A stretch of DNA of 8,879 nucleotides, taken from the NCBI GenBank assembly GCA_902797105.1, contig CADBRL010000087.1, forward strand, positions 1 to 8,879. Reading direction: 5' to 3'. The translations under genes were made by a program, and so were the position numbers. This DNA is from an uncultured Erysipelotrichaceae bacterium (GTDB lineage Bacteria > Bacillota_I > Bacilli_A > RF39 > UBA660). This document shows, piece by piece, positions 1 through 6,526 of the stretch (positions are counted from its first letter, which is position 1; each line of letters begins with the position of its first letter). The notes beneath the pieces were generated by a model. The model was not told the origin of the DNA and searched no databases. It saw only the letters and a list, made by a program, of their open reading frames with translations.

Positions 1-609
1 AGGAATTCTTGCTCCCATTTTTTCAAACTTTTTAGGGTTCTTTAAGAAGTCTATTAATTCTTCAACTTCTTCTTTTTCTTCTTTTAAACCAGCTACATCT
101 TTAAAGCTCTTTTTGTCATTTTCATTACTTAAACGAGCTTTACTTTTACCAAAATCCATTGAATTTTTATTTGAATTTGCTAGTTTAGTAAATAGAATAT
201 ACATAATAACTACCATTAATACTAAAGGTAAAACATTTACTAAGATATATAGGAAAATGTTTTTCCCTGGGTCGGAATTAGTATCATATTCTTTTACCTC
301 ATTTGTTTTAATTAATGTTAAAACTGTATCTAGTTCTGAACCAACTACTTTAGCTTCAAAACTTTCAGTTTTTTTGTAACCATTTAGTTTACCAGTGATT
401 ACATAAATACTTTCATTACTTTTCGGAGTTACTGTTACTTCAGTTACTTTGTTATTTTCTAGTTCTGAAATTAGTTCTCCAGTTTTTAGCTCATGAACTT
501 TAGTACCTTGTAAGTTTAAAACACCAAGTACAATTGCAATTATAGCTGCTAAAACTATATAAGGTAATATGTTCTTAAAACTATCATTTTTATTTGTTTT
601 TACATTCAT
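1..609 (-). CDS. ftsH: ATP-dependent zinc metalloprotease FtsH, N-terminal part (cut by window edge)
   Basis: FtsH is a membrane-anchored AAA+ zinc protease that degrades misfolded membrane proteins and selected regulators. Only the first 203 codons are present; the frame is open to base 1. Visible in order: a short basic N-terminus; a first transmembrane helix at about residues 12-32; an extracytoplasmic domain of about 85 residues; a second helix at about 117-141; then the FGKSKARL linker (153-160) and the start of the AAA module, FKDVAGLKEEKEEVEELIDF (169-188) followed by NPKKFEKMGARIP. This order and these motifs are diagnostic of FtsH. The Walker A, Walker B, SRH and HExxH motifs would lie beyond the edge. 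The ATG at 609 is chosen because AAGGTGA lies 9 nt upstream. It is the last visible gene of the prfB-tilS-ftsH unit. The hpt gene that often sits between tilS and ftsH in Bacillota is absent. Confidence 0.97.
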   Translation of the reverse strand, partial: MNVKTNKNDSFKNILPYIVLAAIIAIVLGVLNLQGTKVHELKTGELISELENNKVTEVTVTPKSNESIYVITGKLNGYKKTESFEAKVVGSELDTVLTLIKTNEVKEYDTNSDPGKNIFLYILVNVLPLVLMVVIMYILFTKLANSNKNSMDFGKSKARLSNENDKKSFKDVAGLKEEKEEVEELIDFLKNPKKFEKMGARIP

Positions 610-618
610 TTAATTTAT

Positions 619-625
619 TCACCTT
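619..625 (-). promoter_or_regulatory. ftsH ribosome-binding site overlapping the tilS stop
   Basis: On the minus strand the sequence AAGGTGA occupies these bases. Its last three bases are the TGA stop codon of tilS, and 9 nt separate it from the ftsH ATG. Ribosomes ending tilS therefore sit on the ftsH Shine-Dalgarno site, which suggests translational coupling. The overlap is seen directly; coupling is inferred. Confidence 0.8.
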
Positions 626-1929
626 GCCTTACATCTAATTATTATATCATATTTTTGTGATTTGTCTTTAGAAAATTGTGATTTTTTTAAATTTGGAACC
701 CATAAAACTGTATTTTGACTGTCAACTAGGATAGGATATGTACTTCTTTTGTCTTTTGGAACCTTACTATCTATAAAAATATCGCTTATTTTTTTACTAC
801 CATTTAAGTTCTTAACTTTTATTTTATCACCTGGTAATAAGCTTCGAATCCTAAGAGGCATCATAATTTCACTAGTATCTAAATATATACATGAATTTGA
901 GTTATCACCATCTGGACTATTATAATAAAGAATAAAATCTTCTAATAAAGTATCTTTATCAAAAATAATTTCATTAAGCACTTTGTTTTCTTTTTTCTTA
1001 ATAAAGATTTTACCATAACCATTTATGCCTATATAATTGTTATTTAAATCAATGCTTTTATTACTTTGATTATATAGTTTCATCAAATTATTCGTTTGTT
1101 CATCTGAAATATCAAAATAATCTTTACTTTGAATATCTTTTACTAAAAGTTCTAAACACTTTCTTTTAATAAAATCTGTTTGGCCCGAAACTTTGTTAAT
1201 AACTATAGAGTTATCCACAATAAATTTATTATCATTAATATAAGTATTAACAAAATTATCATATTCTATTAGTTCTTTAGAAAATTTTAAATATTTTTCA
1301 TGAACTTTTGGATTTTCTTTTTTTAAAAATGGTAAAACTACGTGCCTATATCGATTTCTCGTATGTTTAAGTTCCTGATTAGTTTTATCTAGTCTATACG
1401 GAACATTATTTTCTTTTAAATAGTTTATAATTTCATCTTTTGTAACACTTAAAAGTGGTCTTAGCGTTTTATATTTTTCATTCTGAGATATTTCTTTAAT
1501 CCCAATATATCCACTTAAGTTACTGCCTCTTGTTAAACGCATTAAAATTGTTTCAATTAAGTCATCACCATGGTGAGCAGTAAGAAGCACGGTTGCATGA
1601 TATTTTTCTATAACTTCATTAAAAAATTTGTATCTTCTCTTGCGGGCATCTTCTTCGCTGAAGTTTCCATTTATATAATCAGTTATTTCTAAAAGTTCAA
1701 AGATTAAATTATTTTCTGTTGAGTAGTTTTCTACCATCTTAGCTTCTTCTTCACTTTCACTTCTTAATTTATGATTGACATGAGCAACGATTATATTTAG
1801 ATTTAATTCATCTTTTAATTTTGTTACTAAATCAAGAAGACACATAGAGTCTGGCCCCCCGCTGCAAGCTACAACTAAAGAAGTGTTTTTATCTATAGTT
1901 TTTTTTAAAAATTCAATAACCTTTTTCAT
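619..1929 (-). CDS. tilS: tRNA(Ile)-lysidine synthase TilS
   Basis: TilS attaches lysine to the wobble cytidine (C34) of the CAU-anticodon tRNA-Ile, using ATP, so that the tRNA reads AUA and is charged with isoleucine. The product is 436 residues. The N-type ATP-pyrophosphatase domain has the PP-loop SGGPDS at 23-28, then AHVNHKLR at 49-56, LTAHHGDDLIET at 116-127 and the RNRYRHVVLPFL stretch at 191-202. A substrate-binding middle region follows. The TilS C-terminal domain runs from about 358 (PLRIRSLLPGDKI, then GSKKISDIF) to the end, with VLWVPNLKKSQFS near 408-420. Length and order fit a full-length Bacillota TilS. The start ATG overlaps the prfB stop (ATGA), and AAGGAG 5 nt upstream is encoded within the end of prfB. 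The gene ends 9 nt before ftsH. AT-rich genomes use AUA heavily, so the enzyme should be essential here (inference). Confidence 0.97.
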   Translation of the reverse strand: MKKVIEFLKKTIDKNTSLVVACSGGPDSMCLLDLVTKLKDELNLNIIVAHVNHKLRSESEEEAKMVENYSTENNLIFELLEITDYINGNFSEEDARKRRYKFFNEVIEKYHATVLLTAHHGDDLIETILMRLTRGSNLSGYIGIKEISQNEKYKTLRPLLSVTKDEIINYLKENNVPYRLDKTNQELKHTRNRYRHVVLPFLKKENPKVHEKYLKFSKELIEYDNFVNTYINDNKFIVDNSIVINKVSGQTDFIKRKCLELLVKDIQSKDYFDISDEQTNNLMKLYNQSNKSIDLNNNYIGINGYGKIFIKKKENKVLNEIIFDKDTLLEDFILYYNSPDGDNSNSCIYLDTSEIMMPLRIRSLLPGDKIKVKNLNGSKKISDIFIDSKVPKDKRSTYPILVDSQNTVLWVPNLKKSQFSKDKSQKYDIIIRCKAR

Positions 1930-3009
1930 CGTAACTCCTTTAAATTATATACAAGCATTTCTTTTATATTACCATCAAGTATTTTTTCTGGTTCATTACT
2001 TTGATAATTGCTTCGATGGTCTTTAACCATTTTATATGGTTCTAAAATATAACTTCTTATTTGACTTCCAAAGTTAATGCTAGAATTATCTCCTTTTAAA
2101 GCATTTAGCTTGGCCTGTTCTTTTTCAAATTCTATCATATACAATTTATTTTTTAACATTTTCATGGCTTGTTCTTTATTATTTAACTGACTTCTTTCAT
2201 TTTGACAGGTAACTACAGTTTTTGTAGGTAAGTGTGTTATACGAACAGCTGAGTTACTAGTGTTAACTGATTGACCCCCAGCTCCGCTTGAATGATAAAC
2301 ATCTATTTTTAAGTCTTCTTCTTTAATTTCTACGTTTATTTCTTTTTTTATTTCAGGCATAATACTAACAGATGCAAACGAGGTATGTCTACGAGCTCCG
2401 GCATCAAATGGTGATATTCTAACTAATCGGTGAACTCCAGCTTCTTTTTTTAAATATCCATAAGCGTAATCTCCGCTTATTTTGAGAGTGATACTTTTTA
2501 ATCCAGCTTCGTCACCTTTTTGTTCATCAACTACTTCCCATTTAAAACCTTCTTTTTCACAAAATCTTTCGTACATCCTGGCAAGCATCGAGACCCAATC
2601 ACAAGACTCTGTTCCACCTGCTCCAGGATGAATTTCCAAATATGCATTTAAAATATCAAATTCACCACTTAAGGTAACAGATATTTCTAACTCATTGATT
2701 TTGCTTTCAAGTGTTAGTAACTCATCATTTATTAACATAATTATTTCTTCTTCATCCTCTTTAAGGAGCTTTATATTATCATTAATAGATTTATTTAAAT
2801 CATTATATAATGTTACCTCTTTTTTTAAATTGGATAATCTTTTGTTAGTATTATTAGCTTTATCAATGTTTTGCCAAAAATCATCGGCTTTTTGTAAGTC
2901 TTCTAATTTTTTAATTTCTGCTTCTTTTTTAGGCAGGTCAAAGATACCTCCCTAAAGATTCTAATTTTTCTTTATATGTATTTAATTTAGATAATAATTC
3001 TTCTTTCAT
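1926..3009 (-). CDS. prfB: Peptide chain release factor 2, with programmed +1 frameshift
   Basis: RF2 recognises UGA and UAA in the ribosomal A site and triggers peptidyl-tRNA hydrolysis. The gene is read in two frames. The first frame starts at the ATG at 3009, preceded by AAAGGAAA, and gives 23 residues ending LGRYL before an in-frame TGA at 2940-2938. Skipping the T at 2940 continues at 2939 with GAC (D24) for 337 more residues, 360 in all, the usual RF2 length. The joined protein has a helical domain 1 with a DDFW motif near residue 44, EIHPGAGGTES near 125, the stop-codon-recognition tripeptide SPF at 199-201 inside VHRLVRISPFDAG, and the catalytic GGQ at 244-246 inside SGAGGQSVNTSNSAVRITH. 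SPF, not PxT, makes it RF2 and not RF1. The methionine at 2738 that begins the longest single-frame stretch is internal, since it lacks domain 1. It is the first gene of the unit with tilS and ftsH; the secA gene often found upstream is not here. Confidence 0.97.
2937..2953 (-). promoter_or_regulatory. prfB programmed +1 frameshift site
   Basis: On the minus strand an internal Shine-Dalgarno-like AGGGAGG (2953-2947) is followed by a 3-nt spacer TAT, the slippery CTT (2943-2941), TGA (2940-2938) and C (2937). This matches the known prfB recoding element (SD-like stretch, 3 nt, CUU UGA C). When RF2 is scarce the ribosome pauses at UGA and slips forward by one base, making full-length RF2. When RF2 is abundant, translation stops after 23 residues. 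The motif is seen directly; the mechanism is established for the family. Confidence 0.96.
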
Positions 3010-3029
3010 ATGAATTTCCTTTCACAAGT

Positions 3030-3038
3030 ATTTTAACA
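3030..3038 (-). promoter_or_regulatory. Predicted extended -10 promoter of prfB-tilS-ftsH
   Basis: On the minus strand, TGT followed by TAAAAT forms an extended -10 element (TGn plus five of six consensus bases). No good -35 is seen 17 nt further up, where there is a T7-A6 tract. The transcription start would be near 3023, giving a leader of about 14 nt that begins essentially at the Shine-Dalgarno site of prfB. It lies just below a terminator hairpin, which supports an independent unit. Confidence 0.5.
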
Positions 3039-3060
3039 TATATTTTTTAAAAAAACTAGT

Positions 3061-3095
3061 AATGAAAAACTAAGTAACATTTTGCTACTTAGTTT
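3061..3095 (-). terminator. Intrinsic terminator after the DUF1015 gene
   Basis: A perfect 10-bp inverted repeat, aaactaagta (3067-3076) and tacttagttt (3086-3095), encloses a 9-nt loop. Read on the minus strand the 3' arm ends in a short T-run (TTTTT then CATT), and a further T7 run lies about 10 nt on. It sits 58 nt past the stop of the DUF1015 gene and ahead of the prfB promoter, so it probably separates the two units. The stem is AT-rich, so strength is uncertain. Confidence 0.6.
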
Positions 3096-3153
3096 AATTG
3101 GCTTTATTCAATTTTCACTCCCCACCAGATTTCGAAGAGCCTCTTTCTTAAAA

Positions 3154-4416
3154 TTATTTAATTTTTCTAGCTTCTAGATAATATCTCTTGTCATATGAAT
3201 GACCCATTGAGAACGTTTTTCTAGGAAGTGAGCCATCTAAAATAACTGTTTTAAATAATTCACTTTTTGGCATGGCATCAAATATGAAACCAACATTATT
3301 ATCATTTTTATGAGTAAGTTCTTTTGTCACATCTTCTCCATGAATGTAATCAATTTTGCCTGGATTTTCTTTTAAGTATTCATCTAGGAACATTTGAATT
3401 GAACCAACAGATATATTTGATTTTGGATTTTCAATATACCAAACTTCATCAATATCTTTAGTGATTATTTCAAATTTTTCGCCATTTCCATCTTTGTTAA
3501 TTACATAATATTCTTTCAACTTAGCAATTAAGTCTTCTGGATTTGTATCAAATATTACTCTGTTAATAGCTTCAAATTCTAATGCATCACTATGTAAGTT
3601 TACTAGTTCCACTAGAGCATAACGAGCTGGATGATTTAAATATTCTTCTTCGCTCATTGTTTTCTTTAAGTTTTCATAACATGCTTTAGCTGTTGCAAGT
3701 GAATGGTTTCCATCACCCATGGCAAATAGTAAAACACCTTTATCTTTAACATTATATTTAGCTTCAAAAGCATCTTTGTCTGCTAGAGCTTCAAGGCCTT
3801 TATCTACTTCATCCATTGTTTTATTATTTAAAACATAACCTTTGATGTGTCCACCATTTTTCATTAAATCAAAGTCATAAACTATATCATCTTCAGTAAC
3901 TTTTGTTTTTAAACTTTCAATTATTTCTTTTTTGTCATCATCAATTAAAATCATAATGTGTGGAAGTTCTAGGGATGCATTTTCTCTGATTTTAACACGT
4001 GGTGGTATTCTTTCGATAACTGTTTTTTCTGTTGCTCTGATTGGTGTTTGGCTGCCAACTTCATAGCTATAACCTTCAAGGTCAACAATACCTATTAAAC
4101 CTTCACGAACTTTACCATCATTTTGGGTTCTTTCAAGATAAATCATACTATCTTTATATTCTTTGAAGAAATCTTCATTTAATAGTTTTTCCATATTCGA
4201 ATTTATGTTTTCAATTCTTTCTTGGACATTACTTTCTTCAAGGTATATTTCAGGTAATGTTAATTTTAATGTTGATGGACTATCTCCAACGATTTTTTCA
4301 ACATCTTCCCAATATTCTGGTTCACTTGTATATTGGTCACAAGCCACTACACTCCATTTTGTCATATTGGCATCTTTAGGAAGTAGTATATTACCTCTTT
4401 TAAAAGGTACGTTCAT
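3154..4416 (-). CDS. DUF1015 family protein
   Basis: This is a 420-residue cytoplasmic protein with no signal peptide or membrane helix, recognised as a DUF1015 family member. The N-terminal block has LPKDANMTKWSVVACDQYTS (12-31) and PEYW, then RPP-type features (IERIPPRVKIRENASLELPH, 134-153). A glycine-rich MGDGNHSLATAKA motif is at 233-245, and the ending LPRKTFSMGHSYDKRYYLEA (397-416) is typical of the Bacillota branch. The biochemical role of the family is not firmly established. Some members sit near serine-biosynthesis genes, and the DGNHS motif recalls the DGHHR motif of ParB/SerK-like nucleotide-using folds; that link is a suggestion only. The ATG is supported by AGGAG 8 nt upstream. 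It appears monocistronic, with its own promoter and a terminator. Length is normal and no lesions are seen. Confidence 0.85.
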   Translation of the reverse strand: MNVPFKRGNILLPKDANMTKWSVVACDQYTSEPEYWEDVEKIVGDSPSTLKLTLPEIYLEESNVQERIENINSNMEKLLNEDFFKEYKDSMIYLERTQNDGKVREGLIGIVDLEGYSYEVGSQTPIRATEKTVIERIPPRVKIRENASLELPHIMILIDDDKKEIIESLKTKVTEDDIVYDFDLMKNGGHIKGYVLNNKTMDEVDKGLEALADKDAFEAKYNVKDKGVLLFAMGDGNHSLATAKACYENLKKTMSEEEYLNHPARYALVELVNLHSDALEFEAINRVIFDTNPEDLIAKLKEYYVINKDGNGEKFEIITKDIDEVWYIENPKSNISVGSIQMFLDEYLKENPGKIDYIHGEDVTKELTHKNDNNVGFIFDAMPKSELFKTVILDGSLPRKTFSMGHSYDKRYYLEARKIK

Positions 4417-4436
4417 AATATCATCTCCTATAAATG

Positions 4437-4445
4437 ATTATATCA
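4437..4445 (-). promoter_or_regulatory. Predicted extended -10 promoter of the DUF1015 gene
   Basis: On the minus strand TGA is followed by a perfect TATAAT, giving the extended -10 pattern TGnTATAAT. The -35 position (TTAAAA at 17-nt spacing) is weak. A start site about 7 nt downstream would fall on the first base of the AGGAG ribosome-binding site, giving a leader of only about 13 nt. Confidence 0.55.
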
Positions 4446-4479
4446 TATAAATTATTAAATTTTAAGTAATCTGATAATT

Positions 4480-4731
4480 TTATTGTTGATATTTTGTTAT
4501 GTCATCTACTTTTAAAGCAAAATATGGAACTTCTTTTGTACTTTCTTTTAAGAATAGAGCAAATGTGTAATCTACATTAAAATATCTTGGTTCGGTTGGC
4601 TTAGTAGCTAATTCTTTATTAACATCCATTCCTGCTTCACTTTTTACTTTTCCTCCGGTCTCATTTATTTGAAACTCAATACTTTGAATGGCTTTTATTA
4701 TTTTACAATCAATTATACAAATATTTAGTCC
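4480..4731 (-). pseudogene. Serpin-like C-terminal remnant
   Basis: An 83-codon open stretch without a plausible start codon fills most of the gap between the DUF1015 and ABC-F genes. It opens just after an in-frame TAG at 4734-4732 and ends in TAA at 4480. The translation resembles the last part of a serpin. KAIQSIEFQINETGG (residues 13-27) fits the strand plus hinge usually written like K-x-F-IEVNE-x-G. After a 20-residue stretch matching the reactive-centre loop comes EPRYFNVDYTFALFL (47-61), like the conserved F-x-x-D-x-P-F-x-F-x-I strand, and VPYFALKVDD (68-77), like the ILFMGRV strand. The roughly 300 N-terminal residues of a serpin are missing; the upstream sequence is a hairpin and then the ABC-F gene. 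The only in-frame ATG (codon 35) has no convincing context. The remnant was probably left by a deletion. The serpin call rests on motif recall, without alignment. Confidence 0.6.
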
Positions 4732-4739
4732 CTAAATCA

Positions 4740-4799
4740 AGTTATCGACCACTTTTGACATATTAAACCCCAAAAGTGGTAGATAACTATTGTTTTTTT
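4740..4799 (+). terminator. Long hairpin with T-run on the plus strand
   Basis: Two 18-nt arms (4740-4757 and 4771-4788) are inverted copies of each other with one mismatch, around a 13-nt loop. On the plus strand the right arm is followed by attg and then seven Ts (4793-4799), the layout of a strong intrinsic terminator. The T-run touches the complement of the ABC-F stop codon (4798-4800). Read on the minus strand the hairpin is preceded by an A-run and followed only by TTGATTT, so it would be a weak terminator for the ABC-F gene. No plus-strand gene is seen upstream. It could act in both directions, or block antisense transcription into the ABC-F gene. Confidence 0.6.
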
Positions 4800-6423
4800 A
4801 CTTATTTTCTTCTTCAAGCATTTCATAATGCATGACAATATCTCTGTCATAATATGTGATGCGTCCACTTGGTAGAAGAAGCATTCTATTTATATTAAGG
4901 TTGTCTACAAAATCTAGGTTATGGGAAACTACAAGCATGGTTCCTTCGTAATTTTTAAATGTATCTGAAATTATTAATTGTGTCATGGGATCTAAATGGT
5001 TGGTAGGTTCATCTAAAAGTAAAGTGTTAGCACCTGTTAGAGATATTTTAGCTAAAGCTACTCTGCTTCGTTCTCCCGGAGATAAAACCTCTACTTTCTT
5101 GAAAATATCATCACCAGAAAATAAGAAACTTCCAAGCATTCTTCTTATTTCATAATCAGCAAGTCCAAAATTAGCAAAGTTTTCTAATATCGTTTTGCTA
5201 TTATCTAGTATTTCATGTTCTTGTGCATAATATGCTATATCAGTTTTATCTGTTATTTCAATACTTCCTTCGATTGGGGTTAAATATCCCATTATTAAAC
5301 GAAGTAATGTTGTTTTACCTATACCATTTTCACCCACTACTAGAAGTTTTTCTCCCCGTGTTAAATCAAAATTTAAATCTTCATATAATAAATTTTCTTC
5401 ATTATAACCAAATGTTAAATTATTACATTTAATTGGTATGCTATAACTTGGTCTATTTATTTTCATGTTAAATTTAGTATATTTATTTTTCTTTTCAAGT
5501 TCTATCTTTTGAGTTTCAAGCTTTTCTAATTTTTTTATTCTATCTTTAGCAATATTAGCTTTCTTTTCATTACCACGAATATATTTTGCTATTATACCTT
5601 TTAGTTTTTCTTCTTCTCTTTGTTGTTTTTCATATAACCTTTGTTTAGCTAAATCTCTTTCACTTTTAATTTTCATGTATTTTTCATAATTACCATTGTA
5701 AATTTCTACATTATGTTTTATTTTATCTACATATAATGTCTTTTTAGTAACTGCATTTAATAATTCTACATCGTGAGATATAACTAAAATTATCCCATGA
5801 TAGTTTTTAAGATAATTAATTATATAATCTTTAGTGTCTAAATCTAAGTGGTTTGTGGGTTCATCTAGAAGCATTATTTCAGGATTTGAATATAAAAGTT
5901 TAGCAAATGCTACTTTTGATTTTTGACCTCCGGAGATGTTTTTTAGTTTTAAATCAAGTAAACTATCATCTATTTGCATACCACTTATAATCTTTAAAAG
6001 AATACTTTCAGCATTATATTCATCATAATATTCTAAAAGTTCATTTATTCTATTTATCTTTTTATAATATTTTTTTAATTCATGTTCATTATGAGTATTT
6101 GCTATTATGTCATAAAAGTTAGTTAGTTCTTCTTTTAATTTTTTGATAGGTCTTCCTTCAAGTAAATAATCAAATACTGTTTCATCTTCACTTGATGCAT
6201 CTTCCATGATTACTTGGGGCAAATAACCTAAATTTATTTTAGTATCTAATGTTATGTTTCCAGAGTCTGGTGTTAGGTTGCCTAAAAGTATATTAAATAA
6301 TGTTGATTTGCCTGCTCCATTTACACCAATAATACCTACTTTATCATTGTTATTTATTTGAAATGATACATTATTAAATATAACTTGAGTACCAAAAGAC
6401 ATACATAAATTTTCTATTTTCAA
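4798..6423 (-). CDS. ABC-F family ATPase (ribosome-associated, two ABC domains)
   Basis: ABC-F proteins are soluble twin-ATPase factors that act on the ribosome, as translation factors or antibiotic-protection proteins, and do not transport. The 541-residue product has Walker A GVNGAGKST (33-41), signature ISGGQ (163-167), Walker B LLDEPTNHLD with E188 and switch VISHD. A lysine- and glutamate-rich linker follows at about 258-318 (the P-site tRNA-interaction region). The second domain has Walker A GENGIGKTT (364-372), signature LSPGERS (447-453), DEPTNHLD with E472 and VVSHN. No membrane domain is present. All catalytic residues look intact. The start is TTG at 6423: AAGGAAGTGAT, 10 of 11 matches to the ideal site, ends 4 nt before it. 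An in-frame TTG at 6444 lies before the predicted transcription start. Subfamily and any drug target cannot be judged from sequence reading alone. Confidence 0.93.
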   Translation of the reverse strand: MKIENLCMSFGTQVIFNNVSFQINNNDKVGIIGVNGAGKSTLFNILLGNLTPDSGNITLDTKINLGYLPQVIMEDASSEDETVFDYLLEGRPIKKLKEELTNFYDIIANTHNEHELKKYYKKINRINELLEYYDEYNAESILLKIISGMQIDDSLLDLKLKNISGGQKSKVAFAKLLYSNPEIMLLDEPTNHLDLDTKDYIINYLKNYHGIILVISHDVELLNAVTKKTLYVDKIKHNVEIYNGNYEKYMKIKSERDLAKQRLYEKQQREEEKLKGIIAKYIRGNEKKANIAKDRIKKLEKLETQKIELEKKNKYTKFNMKINRPSYSIPIKCNNLTFGYNEENLLYEDLNFDLTRGEKLLVVGENGIGKTTLLRLIMGYLTPIEGSIEITDKTDIAYYAQEHEILDNSKTILENFANFGLADYEIRRMLGSFLFSGDDIFKKVEVLSPGERSRVALAKISLTGANTLLLDEPTNHLDPMTQLIISDTFKNYEGTMLVVSHNLDFVDNLNINRMLLLPSGRITYYDRDIVMHYEMLEEENK

Positions 6424-6434
6424 AAGTATCACTT
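6424..6434 (-). promoter_or_regulatory. Ribosome-binding site that fixes the ABC-F start
   Basis: On the minus strand AAGGAAGTGAT (differing from AAGGAGGTGAT at one base) is followed by ACTT and then TTG at 6423. The TTG seven codons upstream (6444) has no comparable site. This supports a 541-residue, not a 548-residue, product beginning MKIENL. The bounds given are approximate; the motif spans about 6438-6428. Confidence 0.75.
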
Positions 6435-6446
6435 CCTTACTCAAAA

Positions 6447-6475
6447 ATTATAGAGGATTAACATCTTCAAGTCAA
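6447..6475 (-). promoter_or_regulatory. Sigma-A type promoter of the ABC-F gene
   Basis: On the minus strand TTGACT (6475-6470) is followed by exactly 17 nt and then a perfect TATAAT (6452-6447). Eleven of twelve bases match the consensus. Transcription would start near 6440, giving a leader of about 17 nt that holds only the Shine-Dalgarno site. This is the strongest promoter in the window. Confidence 0.85.
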
Positions 6476-6489
6476 GAATAATAATGGTA

Positions 6490-6526
6490 AATAGAAAAAG
6501 AATTGGTGTATTATTCACCAGATTCT
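6490..6526 (-). terminator. Intrinsic terminator at the end of the decayed gene
   Basis: Read on the minus strand, AGAAT-C-TGGTG (6526-6516) pairs with CACCAATTCT (6508-6499) as a 10-bp stem with a single bulged C and a 7-nt loop. It is followed by TTTTCTATTT. The stem contains the TAA stop (6513-6511) of the last fragment of the decayed gene. It lies ahead of the ABC-F promoter and would end transcripts from the decayed gene, and possibly read-through from the oatA-like gene. Confidence 0.55.

Noticed and set aside
113..379. Plus-strand open frame of 88 codons
   Set aside because: It is antisense to the clearly recognised ftsH N-terminus, has no ribosome-binding site and resembles no protein.
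1926..2738. prfB as a broken gene or a shorter protein starting at 2738
   Set aside because: The upstream 90 residues align in order with RF2 domain 1 and the break is the known programmed frameshift motif, so this is not a pseudogene.
2695..2955. Plus-strand open frame of 86 codons, serine-rich
   Set aside because: It is a complement of the domain 1 coding region of prfB, which is explained once the frameshift is applied.
4163..4450. Plus-strand open frame of 95 codons
   Set aside because: It is antisense to the DUF1015 gene and has no start signals.
4441..4797. Riboswitch or small RNA in the gap between the DUF1015 and ABC-F genes
   Set aside because: The gap is accounted for by the protein-like serpin remnant, one hairpin and a promoter; no conserved riboswitch core was seen.
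5223..5432. Plus-strand open frame of 69 codons
   Set aside because: It is antisense to the second ATPase domain of the ABC-F gene and has low-complexity composition.
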